The translations under genes were made by a program, and so were the position numbers. The notes below the pieces were generated by a model. That model was given only the letters and a program-made list of their open reading frames with translations, did no database searches and was not told the origin of the DNA. Below, one piece after another: positions 1 through 10,185 of a stretch of 64,000 nucleotides of DNA (within the stretch, counting starts at the first letter, position 1; each line of letters opens with the position of its first letter). The stretch is from Nitzschia sp. pyKryTriq1 (taxonomy: Eukaryota > Bacillariophyta > Bacillariophyceae > Bacillariales > Bacillariaceae): contig OY101131.1 in assembly GCA_956465555.1 (NCBI GenBank), positions 75,469-139,468 of the forward strand, read 5' to 3'.

Positions 1-126
1 TCAGACTGTCTTCCTGCTTCGTCCTTTACCTACGAATGTACCGTAAGGTATTTGGTAGGAAGCGATGGCGCCTCGGATACCCCGAATACCCGTACCAGGT
101 ACGGTACGGGCACCAGCTAGTACAGT

Positions 127-487
127 AGGTCCTGTTTCAGACACATCAACACACAGCTACGGTATATGGCGCTCGCTTTGGATGTTCATCTTCCCCGCTA
201 GCTAGGATTAATGCCTTTTCTTTGCAATTTACACAGAACCGACGCGTTCCTTATGTATCCATTGCGAATCGCGAACCTTCTCCGCGGGATGGAGATGCAC
301 TGCCACCTCCAAAGACTAGGTCCCGTTTCGAAAGACATCAACACACATCTCTGGCGTTCGCTTTGGATTTTCATCTTCCCCGTTAGATGAGGAGTGATGC
401 CTGTTCTTTCCCCCATTGACAAAGAAGCGAATTTCGCTAGCCTTCTCTGCAGCTGGATGGGTGCCACTCCATCTGCCTGTACCAAAG
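127..487. repeat. Two diverged tandem copies of a ~180-base unit
   Basis: Copy 1 (about 127-316) and copy 2 (about 317-487) share, in the same order, a GACATCAACACACA-like block, a GGCGTTCGCTTTGGAT-like block followed by TCATCTTCCCCG, a TGCC(T/A)GTTCTTT-like block, and an ending close to CCAAAGAC. A third partial start may follow at about 488. The open frames across 1-760 overlap one another on both strands and look like chance. No gene is supported in 1-898 apart from the 5' leader of the gene at 899. Confidence 0.6.
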
Positions 488-898
488 ACACAAGCCCGTT
501 TTTAAAATTTTCGACTGGAGTTGCATCATGTGGCATCCTAAACATATTTCATGGCCAACTCCTTTATCTAGAATCTGGAATCTATCTTCTATCCCTCTAC
601 GTAGATGTAATATACGCTCTGGAATCCGTTCAAGCAAATTTGGATCTCACGCTAATTCGTTTTTGCGAACCCTTGTCAGATCCAAACGATTCCAGCATGA
701 GCGTTTGGGCTTCTCTTTCCTGTTGGATTCGGTAGTCAAGCTACCGGCGACGGGTATGCACAATTGGAAGGCTCCCGAGGATCGATCGGATGTGGGCATC
801 CATTTTTTCATGTCAGTTTTATTCTCACAATTCTGAGAATCCCAGAACAGGAATCATCTTTGAATCATCATCAGCAACATAACATCATCATCATCATC

Positions 899-2449
899 AT
901 GAAGTTTTCTGCTCTTACACTCTTTGCCGTGGCCGTCGCTACTTTGCCATTTCATATGGCCGAAGCCAAGATGACCAGCCGCGTCCGTAACCGAGGCGCT
1001 GGTGATGAGCCTACCGACGAGAGGAACAAGGTTGGGGGGGCACGTGCCTCTCGTATTCTTAAAGGCACAGGAGAGGATGGGGGTGGTAAGGGAGGAAAAG
1101 GAGGCTCTCTCGGCTTCTGTGATGACTGTGCTACGCGCCTTCCTGGCTTCAACTTTTGGGGGCAGTCGTATCTCGCAGATGACTTCTACAAGACATTTTT
1201 CTCCAAAACAAAGGTGAAAATCAACCCTGTTAATGATTACCCTACCAACACGCCCGGATTCGCTCCGGAGGCCTATCTTACATTGACGGAAAAAGACTTC
1301 TCGTTGGCTGAATTCATCAATGAATTTGGGTTTTGCTGGGGGTTTGTCACGGGGGATGAAGAGGCCACTTTCGGATGCTTGGTGCTCACCATTCTCACCG
1401 AACTCATTTTTGATAGCGAGACTCTGCGATGCTTGTTGACGAGCTTGTCCAAGACATCACGTGATACCTTGTGCTTTTTGGCTGATATATATGGTGTTCC
1501 GAACCCCGATATTCTTGGAATCCCGATTGACAACCCGATTCGCAAGCTCGCTGAGAATCCAGCTGTCAACCGCGTCATGGAGCGACGTCAACTCAATCCA
1601 TCGTCATCCTCTGGTGGCTTGCAGCAGACGGGAGATAACATGCTTGATTTATTGACCATGGCTGCATCCCTGTCTGGTGGTGGCACTGGAAGAAAGCTTG
1701 AAGGCGCTGACGGCAACGGATCCATTCTTGATATGTTTGGAATCACATCGGACGACGTCATGGCGAAGCTCAGAGCCAAAATGGGATGTGCTACCAATGA
1801 CTGTTCAGCAATGGAAGCGAAAATGAAAGCAATGACACCCCCTGATCGTGATCGCGAACTCCAGCAAGGATTTGACATTCGCGGAATAATCAAACTCGTT
1901 GCCAATTTTATTGACTTCATCGCCCAGTCAGACCCAGCGTTCCGTGTCGGTGTGGCCGTTTTGGATTTTTTTTGGTTCGAGAAGTGCCTCGATGCCTATG
2001 GCACTAGCCTGCCTAACCCAAACCCTTTTGCTCTCATCTCGTGTGGAGTTCTCTATTCTTTGGAGAAGACCGAAGACGCCATCATTTGCGAAGATTCTGC
2101 TAAATGTGACATTGCCACCGAGTGCACTGCGAACCAGAAGTTTGACACCGAGTATACCTCGCGTCGAATTGCCCGTGCATTGCCAAGCTCGATCGGCAGC
2201 GACACTCTTGATGGATTTTGGAACTTTTTGATTGCGGATGTCCTTGCCCCGTGTGGTTGTGCCGACACGTGTGCTGCCTTCTGCTGGTATCAGGAGAACT
2301 TCCACCAATGCGATGACTACAAGCGATCTTTCCTATACGCTTATGGAGAGGAGGGATTCAATGGCGAGGATGCCCAAATTGCGCTTGAAGAGTTTTACAA
2401 CGCTCAACTGCCTTTCATCCTGCTGGAGTTGTTTGGAATTGATTTGTAA
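899..2449 (+). CDS. Secreted cysteine-rich protein of unknown function
   Basis: A 516-residue protein. I chose the ATG at 899 over an in-frame one at 764 because it opens a clear signal peptide (MKFSALTLFAVAVATLPF, likely cut after AEA at about residue 23) and follows an AT-rich CATCAT leader. After a Gly/Lys-rich stretch (about residues 52-70, RILKG then GGKGGKGG) it has about 18 cysteines, an even number that suits disulphides, mostly in pairs spread over residues 75-500. There are several RxL tripeptides (RIL, RKL, REL, RAL), which are known as processing sites in diatom silaffin-type precursors. There is no membrane segment beyond the signal. I do not recognise the family. An extracellular or cell-wall role is inference only. 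Confidence 0.85.
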   Translation: MKFSALTLFAVAVATLPFHMAEAKMTSRVRNRGAGDEPTDERNKVGGARASRILKGTGEDGGGKGGKGGSLGFCDDCATRLPGFNFWGQSYLADDFYKTFFSKTKVKINPVNDYPTNTPGFAPEAYLTLTEKDFSLAEFINEFGFCWGFVTGDEEATFGCLVLTILTELIFDSETLRCLLTSLSKTSRDTLCFLADIYGVPNPDILGIPIDNPIRKLAENPAVNRVMERRQLNPSSSSGGLQQTGDNMLDLLTMAASLSGGGTGRKLEGADGNGSILDMFGITSDDVMAKLRAKMGCATNDCSAMEAKMKAMTPPDRDRELQQGFDIRGIIKLVANFIDFIAQSDPAFRVGVAVLDFFWFEKCLDAYGTSLPNPNPFALISCGVLYSLEKTEDAIICEDSAKCDIATECTANQKFDTEYTSRRIARALPSSIGSDTLDGFWNFLIADVLAPCGCADTCAAFCWYQENFHQCDDYKRSFLYAYGEEGFNGEDAQIALEEFYNAQLPFILLELFGIDL

Positions 2450-5346
2450 ATCGAGAACAAGCAAGCCGACGAATCAGCCCAACCACCTTCCTGTCTTTGC
2501 TGTAATGTTTTGTTTTGTTTTGTTTCCTTGTTGGCAACATCAGCCGTTTCTTCGATTGCCCGAGGAGACACGAAACAAAACAGTACACGGTGCAAACTAT
2601 ATATACATGATGATACCACCACGACCACCACCACGACTTACTACCACCTATATATGTTCAAGAAAAGAAATGAAAAGAAAAGAAAAGAAAAACAAGTTCC
2701 CATCATCGCGATTGTTGGAAGTGGGGAGGCGTGCCACTGTACTATGAGGATTTGATCGACTATTATCTACTTTTTGCTGCTGGATGAGTTCTTCTTGTTC
2801 CTCTCAAGCCCGACGAACAGCAAACAAACAGCAAGCAAGCAAAGAGCGAATAATTATTTTCTATTAGTAGTGACACGTTTTACCCAAACATTGTTGTTCT
2901 CTGAAGAAGAATCATTAGCATGTGCACAAGCATCATCATCATCATCATCGTATCTGGCTGGTGGTGGTCTCCTTGTCGTCGTCGACCATGATGATCATTC
3001 ACCGAGGATCCAGAATCATCATCTTTTTCTTCTTCGTCGACCATCGTTACTACTCGTACTACTACTAGCTAGTAGTAGTAGTAGTAGAGCAGTAGTACGA
3101 CCGGTAGTAGTATCATCATGGCACTGAGGACCCGACATCATGATGTCATCGCTCACTACTACTATTTTATCTTCCAAAAGATGATCGACGACTGAACAAA
3201 AGTGGTGCTGGTAGTACTACTAGAGTAGTAATAGTACTAGTACTAGTATTAGTGCTGGTAGTAGTAGTACTACTAGTACTACTCAAGCTACTAGAGTAGC
3301 AGCTAGAGTAGAAGACTCGGCCGACGACTTGGTGTTGGAGTGGTGATACTACTACTACTAGAGTACTAGCTACTGGTAGTACAGTAGTTGGTAGTAGGAA
3401 CAAGGATCAGCAGGAAGTAAGAAGTGCCGCCAAAAAGATCTACTACTAGTAGCAATCCATTCTTCTTGGTACTCATCTACTCTACTACTAGCTAGTAGAG
3501 CTAGCTAGTAGAGCTAGCTAGTAGAGCTAGTAGTAGAGTTATTAGTCGTAGTCGTAGTCGTATTACGAAGATGGCTATTCATGCGACGACGAATACTATA
3601 CCGGTACGCCCGTGACATGGAAATGATGATTGCAATCGGACGATGAAAGGAAGGATGGGATGGATGGATGGATGGATCAATTCGTACGTACTGTACAATA
3701 GCACCTGTTCATTCTACTAGTAGTGCTGGTGTTTCGTCGATGGTAGATCCAGCGTTCTGACTTCTCATCATTATCAAAATATTCTTCTTCTTCTTCTTCT
3801 TCTTTCTGGTCGTCGATCGATCGCGGAGGAAACCACCAGCAGGAACAAAAAGGGGCATGATATGATGTCTTGATTTATAGATGGAAGAAGAGCGCTCGAT
3901 CTCGATCTCGATCTCGATCTCGACTGCTAGTAGTGCTGCGGATGCTGCAGTTGTAGGTCTTGGAGCAAGATGGAGCAAGCAAGCGCGTAGTAGGAGTAGT
4001 AGTGGAAGTATAGTAAGAATTTGAGTGTTGGCGGAATAATCCTCGTCGTCCCATCAGTTGCTGCGTTCCTCTTTTCTCGTTGCTCTTCTTGTAGTACCAA
4101 TCGATCGATCGCTCTATCGATCTGGATTGGTGGTGGTCCTTCCAGGATCTGACAAATGACAAATAATGACAAATAATGACAAATAATGATGCAGTAATGG
4201 AATGGTGGTACTACCAGTACCGGTAGTTGGTAGTGATTCGTTGGTGCTCGGGTAATAACTGACCGGTACGAACTTGTAAACGTATTGTCGAACAGAACAA
4301 AAGAAGGGAAGCGACGAGGCGTCGCGGTATGTCATTGGTCGAATTCTTTCATTCAAGGAGACGCCGTCGCCTTCGTCTTCTTCTTCTTCTTCCTTGTAGC
4401 AGTACATATTAACATTTATATCACTTCACGTAATTGTCTTTGGAATACAAACCAATATAATATAAAAGAGATTGCATCGCGATGGATGCGGATGGATGGA
4501 TGGATGGATGGATGGATGGAATGCACTATGATATAGCAAGCTATGCGGAATCATCATCAATAAAGCGTCAAGACTGATGACTCCTCGGACGAATGAGAGG
4601 TAGCTACCGGTACGAGTACGAGTACAGCAGAATAATGCGTCGACCTCTGACCTTGCTCGACGACGACGACGACGACGACTGACTCCTCGTCTTCTCGTCG
4701 AGTACGTGAACCCGTCCGACTTGCTGACTCCGTGGATTTCAAGCCATGCTGCTGGGTCGGGCGTCCGTGGTCGGTCGGTCGGTCGAGTGTAAAGTAAACA
4801 AAAAATAACTCGATATTTCGTGTCGGCCGTATTATTGTAGGACATTACTCGTACATACGCAGTTAGTACAGTACACGCACCCCGCCTCCCGCGCGCCCTA
4901 TTTCTACTATCAGAAACCCGAGGTATACTGTAATAAATGCCGAACTAAAATCAATAACTCGAGATTTCGCATCTATCGTATTGTAATAATAATATTATTA
5001 TTTACTCCCGAGCGCCTTACCGCGTTTCTACTCTTGACATCATACCCGCCGGGTGAAAGCTAGCTAACAAAAAATAACTCGTATTGTAATTATTTTTTAT
5101 TAGTACAGTAGTAGTAGTAGAGTAGGACTCCTCCCGCGCGCCTTACCGCGTCTCTACTCTGACATCATACCTCCCAGTACTGGTAGTACTACTGGTAGGT
5201 ACCAATAGAAGAGAGTAGAATACAAGGTGACACGGTCGTTGTCTGATGAAGGGAGGGTCATCTTCTTCTTTCTTTAGAATTAGAATTCTTGTCGAAGAAT
5301 CATCGTATCTGTTTTCAAATGCGTTAATGTACCTGTTGTGGTAGTT

Positions 5347-5373
<27 letters not shown>
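2450..5373. other. Gene-free, repeat-rich gap
   Basis: Lies between the secreted protein gene and the 3' end of the JmjC gene. It holds dense CTA/TAG/GTA triplet runs (about 3040-3560), GGAT runs (about 3655-3675 and 4490-4520), TTC runs (about 3780-3804 and 4370-4394), a GATCTC run (about 3896-3922) and three copies of a ten-base unit near 4151-4188. All open frames here are short, low in complexity and overlap on both strands. I see no gene. Confidence 0.7.
4798..5175. repeat. Diverged three-copy minisatellite
   Basis: Three copies of a unit of roughly 110-150 bases. Each carries an AAAAATAACTCG-like block (near 4800, 4950 and 5070), a TATTGTAAT-like block, and a CCCGCGCGCCTTACCGCG-like block followed by TTTCTACTCT (near 4890, 5010 and 5135). 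The last two copies also share TGACATCATACC. It lies 3' of the JmjC gene. Confidence 0.6.
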
Positions 5374-5377
<4 letters not shown>

Positions 5378-7002
5378 GATGATGATTCTTCTTCTTCCTG
5401 CTGCTGCTGCTGCTGCTGTAGCAGACGGCCGCTGCAGCAAGTGGTGGGTACGACTCGAAGTTCTTCCAGGAGATGAAAGTAACACCACATGCCCCCTTCA
5501 AATTTCATATCGTACCAGTAATTGACTCCAATAGTTTCACAGGATTGAGTGACACGATGAAACCATAAGGATGGCAGATACAATAATTCGCCCGCTTGGA
5601 CTCGGATTTCCATGGGATGAGTATGGCGGAGCAATGGGAATTCGTCTTGTGGCTGTCGAAGAGGAAGAAGTAGATCCCTTTTGGAAACATCGGGATAAAT
5701 CCATCGTACCATATTCGTCTCGGGTGGCGCTTCTACTAGTACTGCTGATGAGCCTTCTTCATCGATGCTTGTGCTAGTAGGTGAAGTAGTAGCTGCTGGA
5801 AAGGGTCGTACTCTCCAGGAAGAAGAGGATGACTCCGACGAGGGTCCAGTAGTACTCGCTATGTTGTCCTTCTTCTTCTTCTTTGTCCATTCAAATTGAC
5901 CACTGGGATATTCCACATGTTGGTACAAAAAGGGGACATCTGCCGGAGGACATACCGTGAATATCTTTTCCCCGCTGGCGACATAGAACAAATTCTCGTA
6001 GTGGTCTTTATGCATACTGGAAACACTTTGCTCGTTCCCCATCCAGAGATTGACAGCGTCCAAATCCGTCCCAAAGGCTTGCTGAGCCCAATCATCCAAG
6101 CTAGAAGGAACAAAGAGTGACGCCAAGTCCGTAATACTACTACTAGTAGGAGTCGATGCGGACGACGATAATGATGCTGGCAGCACGTCCTCCTCGCGAG
6201 TTCGAAGGCAATCATTTTGCCGGGAATAGTAGACAATCGAGTCTTCGGGTGGTGAACCTTCCACGTTCGTGCCTTGGTCTTCCTCTTCCTCAACGTTCTT
6301 GGATGTACTTTTATCAGAGGAGGAACCCATCATCTGAATGGACGGCAGACCATTGACATCACAAAAAAATGCCGTTGCCGACGGACGATGATGCTGATGA
6401 TGATGATGTTTCTTCTTGTGGTTCGCTTGTTGCCTCCGTAATCGATCCCGAAACTCTCCCAAAAACATGGAAACCTGCTTGGGTTGGACGAACATGAGCA
6501 TGTCCGAAGATGCTGCTGTTGTCAATTTTTCCTCCTTCTCATCGCCGTTTAACTCGTGTTGGATAACTCGTCGTACACAGTCGCCATGTCCATCCGGAGT
6601 GACATCCACAGTCAATCTTGTAGTCTCCGGATCCAATCGCTCCACAATATCGTCCAGTGTCAAGTACAAAGGCTGCCGGGCGGCATTGGGATGATCATCG
6701 CTATCCGTGTCATGCTGCGGTGCCAGTATCGCATTCCGAATGATACAGGGTCGGGAGGTCCGGACATAGTCTCGACTGAATTCCAAAGCCGTAGGAGGTT
6801 GGTCCAAAATATCGATTTGTGATGGACACCAAAGATGTTTGACATTGTCGGCAAACGCTTCTTCCCAGCAGGAGGAAGTGCCACTAGAAGTGGTATCGGG
6901 AGGATCGCAAAGAACATTGCGGGCCCTGCTTCTGGTACTAAGTGTCCTACCGGTAGAGCTGGATGGGGAGGAGGCTGTGTTACGGGTATCCTCCTCGGCC
7001 AT
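5374..7002 (-). CDS. JMJD7: JMJD7-type JmjC-domain 2-oxoglutarate oxygenase
   Basis: A 542-residue protein. Family members are Fe(II)/2-oxoglutarate oxygenases, and human JMJD7 hydroxylates a lysine in DRG GTPases. Conserved pieces run in the family order: the SRPCIIRN region (about 83-90); a middle part with FVQPKQVSMF (about 171-180); the metal-binding H331-x-D333 in SMHKDHYENLFYVASGEK; CPPADVPFLY; and the distal metal ligand H482 in LYLPSLWFHRV, followed by GVNYWYDMKFEG. Low-complexity insertions (about 190-300 and 375-430, Ser/His/Glu-rich) make it much longer than the animal protein of about 316 residues. The tail is poly-Gln/Glu/Ser. No signal peptide is visible, so it is probably cytosolic. 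It is divergent from the Na+/H+ exchanger gene. Confidence 0.9.
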
Positions 7003-7645
7003 TATTTATCGTTTGCTGTATCAACAAACAAACATCGAAAAGAATCGGGAGACGCCATCGCCGTTTGCCATACTTTCAAAGTACAGGATAGTTCGCATCA
7101 TGGTGATGGGGTGATGGGGCGGTGGAGGGAACTTTTTCGTTCTTTCCATTATTGGTTGCTTTGCTTTTGTCCCTTCCATCGCAAAATAAGAATGGGTCCG
7201 GCGAAAATTTCGGATACTTAGACGTTTCAATATCCGTTGCGAGGATGCCCAGCTCATACCACAGGTGGATATCCTATACAATTCTCGATTATTTATGATA
7301 AATCACACGTGTCACATTCAACTCGACTTAAACCCCTGCTGATCCAACGGACAAATGACTCAGTTTGATCGGATAGCACTGGAGTTCCGGTACGTGTAGT
7401 ACTACAAGCCATCGCCCTTTTTTCCCATCGCCGGCTGGAAGTCAACTGCCGATCAACCGCAACCAAAACACTACAGTATAGTAGTATTAGTAGTGGATGC
7501 TACAAGAATCATCTCTCATTCAGCATCGAAAAGCACATCCTCATCACCTACCATCCTCTGCCACCACCCTTTCTTCGACTCTCTACTCCAGAAAAGGAGT
7601 ACTTACCAAAAATCAAACATCAAAGACAACAAGAGCATCATCAAA
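7003..7645. promoter_or_regulatory. Divergent intergenic region between JmjC and exchanger genes
   Basis: About 640 bases separate the two start codons, so the 5' regions of both genes lie here. The frames that cross it are chance. The exchanger leader just before its ATG is rich in CAT, AAC and AAG triplets, as in other leaders in the window. I see no clear TATA box. Confidence 0.4.
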
Positions 7646-10039
7646 ATGTCCCAGCACTCCGAGACGATACAGATCTTCTTTCTAATATTCAGCGGGCTGT
7701 TGATGCTATGCCTGTTCCTGTTCAAGTATCTTCATGATCATCCGAGAATCCATTCGATACTTTCCGAGCCCGCGATGACACTGCTAGTGGGCATGTCGGT
7801 GTCTTTTGTGGTGTCCATATTCTTCGTCTTTAAAGAGGAGCGGAATGATAATTTCAATGGCAATGTAGAGTCAGAGGTCGAGCAGGACTTGGCGAATTCC
7901 ATCCTTTCCTTCCAGACGAGGGTCTTCTTTCTGGCGCTCTTGCCACCCATTCTCTTCAATTCGGGATATCAACTCCAGCGAGAATTATTCTATCGACATT
8001 TTGCTCCCATTTCACTCTTTGCCTGTGTGGGAACTTGCATCTCGGGATTCTGTACTGGCGGACTGCTAGTCGCCATGCGTCATTTCGGCCTCTTTGGAGG
8101 CTACTTTTACCCCACGGTCATGGAACTGTTCACATTCGGGGCGCTCATTGCCGCCACCGATACTGTATCGGTCGTGGGGATCTTACAAGCCAAACAAGTC
8201 GACCCTCACTTGTTCAGCTTGGTATTTGGTGAATCTGCTTTGAATGATGCCGTCGCGATTGTTTTGTTCAAGTCGCTCAGCACCTTTTTGATTCAAGACG
8301 CCTTTGGTGATTCCTCCACCCTATTGGCGGCTACGGTGCGATTTGTGGCCCATTTGTCTGTTCAAGCAATTTGTTCGCCATTGTTGGGAATGTTGTATGC
8401 GTTTTGCTTGGCCTTGGCTTTCAAAAAAGTCGATTTACGACGAGAACACAAAATGTTGGAATTGGCCCTCTACATCATGCCCATGTACATTCCGTATATG
8501 CTAGCTGAGGCGTTGGAATTGAGTGGAATGATTGCCATCTTCTTTACGGGAATGTTTGCGAAACGATACATGGAGCCCAATGTTTCGGACTCGACCAAAC
8601 AACATGCCGAAATGCTCTTCAAGCTCTTTGCCTTTTTGGCGGAGACGTGTATCTTTTTGGAGCTCGGCTTGAGTGTCTTTGGGCTTTCGGGCCAATTCCA
8701 ATGGCCCTTCATTGGATGTGCTCTACTTACAGCACTCGTTGGACGAGCTACGTCCATCTATCCACTTGCAGCCTGTTACAATCTTTCCTTGACCAAAGTT
8801 GTCTTGGTGACCGCGGCCACTTGTGGCAGTACTGTCAATTGTGCCGACGATACTTCCATTTCCACCCTGGACAGTAGCAGCATCCAAGGATCGTTGGGAA
8901 GTATGAGCACTTCTACTATGAAATCATCCGCAGCAGAAGCATCGTCGTCGTCCTATTATTCCTCGGGAGGAGGAGGATCATCGTCTTGGTCGAATACTAC
9001 CACGACTCGTCGCGAAACACCCAAAAAACGACTGGACAAACGAATTCCTCTAAGTTTCATGCACATGCTGACGTTTGCCGGACTTCGAGGCGCAGTGGCC
9101 TACGCTTGCGCAAGAGATTTTCCCAATCTGTACGGTCATCGTGATACATTTGTCGCGGCCACCATGGTGATTGTCTTGTTTACCATTGTCGTCATGGGAG
9201 GTGGGACGGAACCACTCATGGAACGACTCAAGATTCGGACCAATGTGGATGAAAAGGCGTACATGAGGAACTGGCGTTTGCAACGGAAACTAAAAGGACG
9301 GTTCCATCGCTTTGAATACCATTACATTTATCGAATGGTAGTTCGAGCACCCAACAGCAACAACAGTTGCAACAACATTTTGGAAGAAGAACGGGACGCC
9401 AGCCGAATCATCAAGCACTGCATGACACCTATTACAAGGAATACCGCCACCACTTCAACTACCGGAAAACTAGGTTTTCAACATGATAATGATGATGCTG
9501 ATGATGATGATGATGAAATCTACGACTACTATTCGGGGGGTGCCATGATGGAGGATGAGTCTTCCCCTCATTTCACTTCGAGTGGACCTTCTCACGACCA
9601 TACCCCTCATCACCATTCTTTTCTCGACTATTCCATGTATCGTCCGCCCGATGTGGATACTTATGACGATGGTCAGATGTTGGCCGCCGCACTTGTCGGT
9701 CCAGCTGCTGCTGCTACTACTTCCACCACACCTATGACGATGATGAATGACGACTCGGACGTCTTTAATACTTTTCGTGGAGATGAAAGTATGAATCATC
9801 ATCTTTATCAACGGGGTCATACGATATCTTATCTTGGCAGCAACAGTAACACCAGCCGTGATGCCGTCTCATCACATTCAGAAAAGGCTCTGGACCACAA
9901 TCATGATGATGCTGATGCTAATGCTAATGCCAATGATGATCAGTCGTCCTTGGGTTCGGAATCAATGCAATCTCCCTCCCAACAACAACAACAACAACAA
10001 CAACAACAGGTAGTGGAAGAGTCCAACAGTATCGTATAG
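7646..10039 (+). CDS. Na+/H+ exchanger, CPA1/SLC9 (NHE) family
   Basis: A 797-residue antiporter exchanging protons for Na+ (or K+) across a membrane. An in-frame ATG lies at 7493, but the ATG at 7646 (context AAAATGTCC) opens directly into the first membrane helix. Family motifs seen: LPPILFNSGYQL; ATDTVSVVGIL (about residue 170); FGESALNDAVAIVLFK (about 193-208), whose Asn-Asp pair marks electroneutral CPA1 transporters; and FAGLRGAVAYACA (about 475-488). About 12 hydrophobic segments cover residues 10-530. A Ser/Gly-rich insertion (about 400-460) interrupts the loop before the GLRGAV helix. The long hydrophilic tail (about 545-797) is rich in Asp, His and Ser and ends in poly-Gln; such tails regulate the transporter in other family members. 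The motif set is nearest the intracellular NHE6-8 group, so an endosomal or Golgi site is possible, but this is inference. Confidence 0.93.
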   Translation: MSQHSETIQIFFLIFSGLLMLCLFLFKYLHDHPRIHSILSEPAMTLLVGMSVSFVVSIFFVFKEERNDNFNGNVESEVEQDLANSILSFQTRVFFLALLPPILFNSGYQLQRELFYRHFAPISLFACVGTCISGFCTGGLLVAMRHFGLFGGYFYPTVMELFTFGALIAATDTVSVVGILQAKQVDPHLFSLVFGESALNDAVAIVLFKSLSTFLIQDAFGDSSTLLAATVRFVAHLSVQAICSPLLGMLYAFCLALAFKKVDLRREHKMLELALYIMPMYIPYMLAEALELSGMIAIFFTGMFAKRYMEPNVSDSTKQHAEMLFKLFAFLAETCIFLELGLSVFGLSGQFQWPFIGCALLTALVGRATSIYPLAACYNLSLTKVVLVTAATCGSTVNCADDTSISTLDSSSIQGSLGSMSTSTMKSSAAEASSSSYYSSGGGGSSSWSNTTTTRRETPKKRLDKRIPLSFMHMLTFAGLRGAVAYACARDFPNLYGHRDTFVAATMVIVLFTIVVMGGGTEPLMERLKIRTNVDEKAYMRNWRLQRKLKGRFHRFEYHYIYRMVVRAPNSNNSCNNILEEERDASRIIKHCMTPITRNTATTSTTGKLGFQHDNDDADDDDDEIYDYYSGGAMMEDESSPHFTSSGPSHDHTPHHHSFLDYSMYRPPDVDTYDDGQMLAAALVGPAAAATTSTTPMTMMNDDSDVFNTFRGDESMNHHLYQRGHTISYLGSNSNTSRDAVSSHSEKALDHNHDDADANANANDDQSSLGSESMQSPSQQQQQQQQQQVVEESNSIV

Positions 10040-10185
10040 AAACATACGTATGCCATTTACCGTAGGAGTCTTGCACTTTCTATACAGTACTCCGTATGAT
10101 CGATACCAAGTTCTACTTTTAGCAGCCCTGCTCTCTATTACTCAATGCTCTATGTAGTATAGTTGAAATATTCTATCATATCGCA
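10040..10185. other. Short convergent 3' gap
   Basis: About 146 bases between the stop codons of the exchanger (plus) and the cytochrome b561 gene (minus). Both 3' untranslated regions must fit here or overlap. Confidence 0.5.

Noticed and set aside
198-836. Overlapping frames of 66-115 codons on both strands
   Set aside because: They overlap each other, lie in a diverged repeat and have no recognisable protein or gene-like start.
2232-2747. 171-codon plus-strand frame
   Set aside because: It is a shifted frame of the 3' end of the secreted protein gene that runs into its 3' untranslated region and AAAAG repeats.
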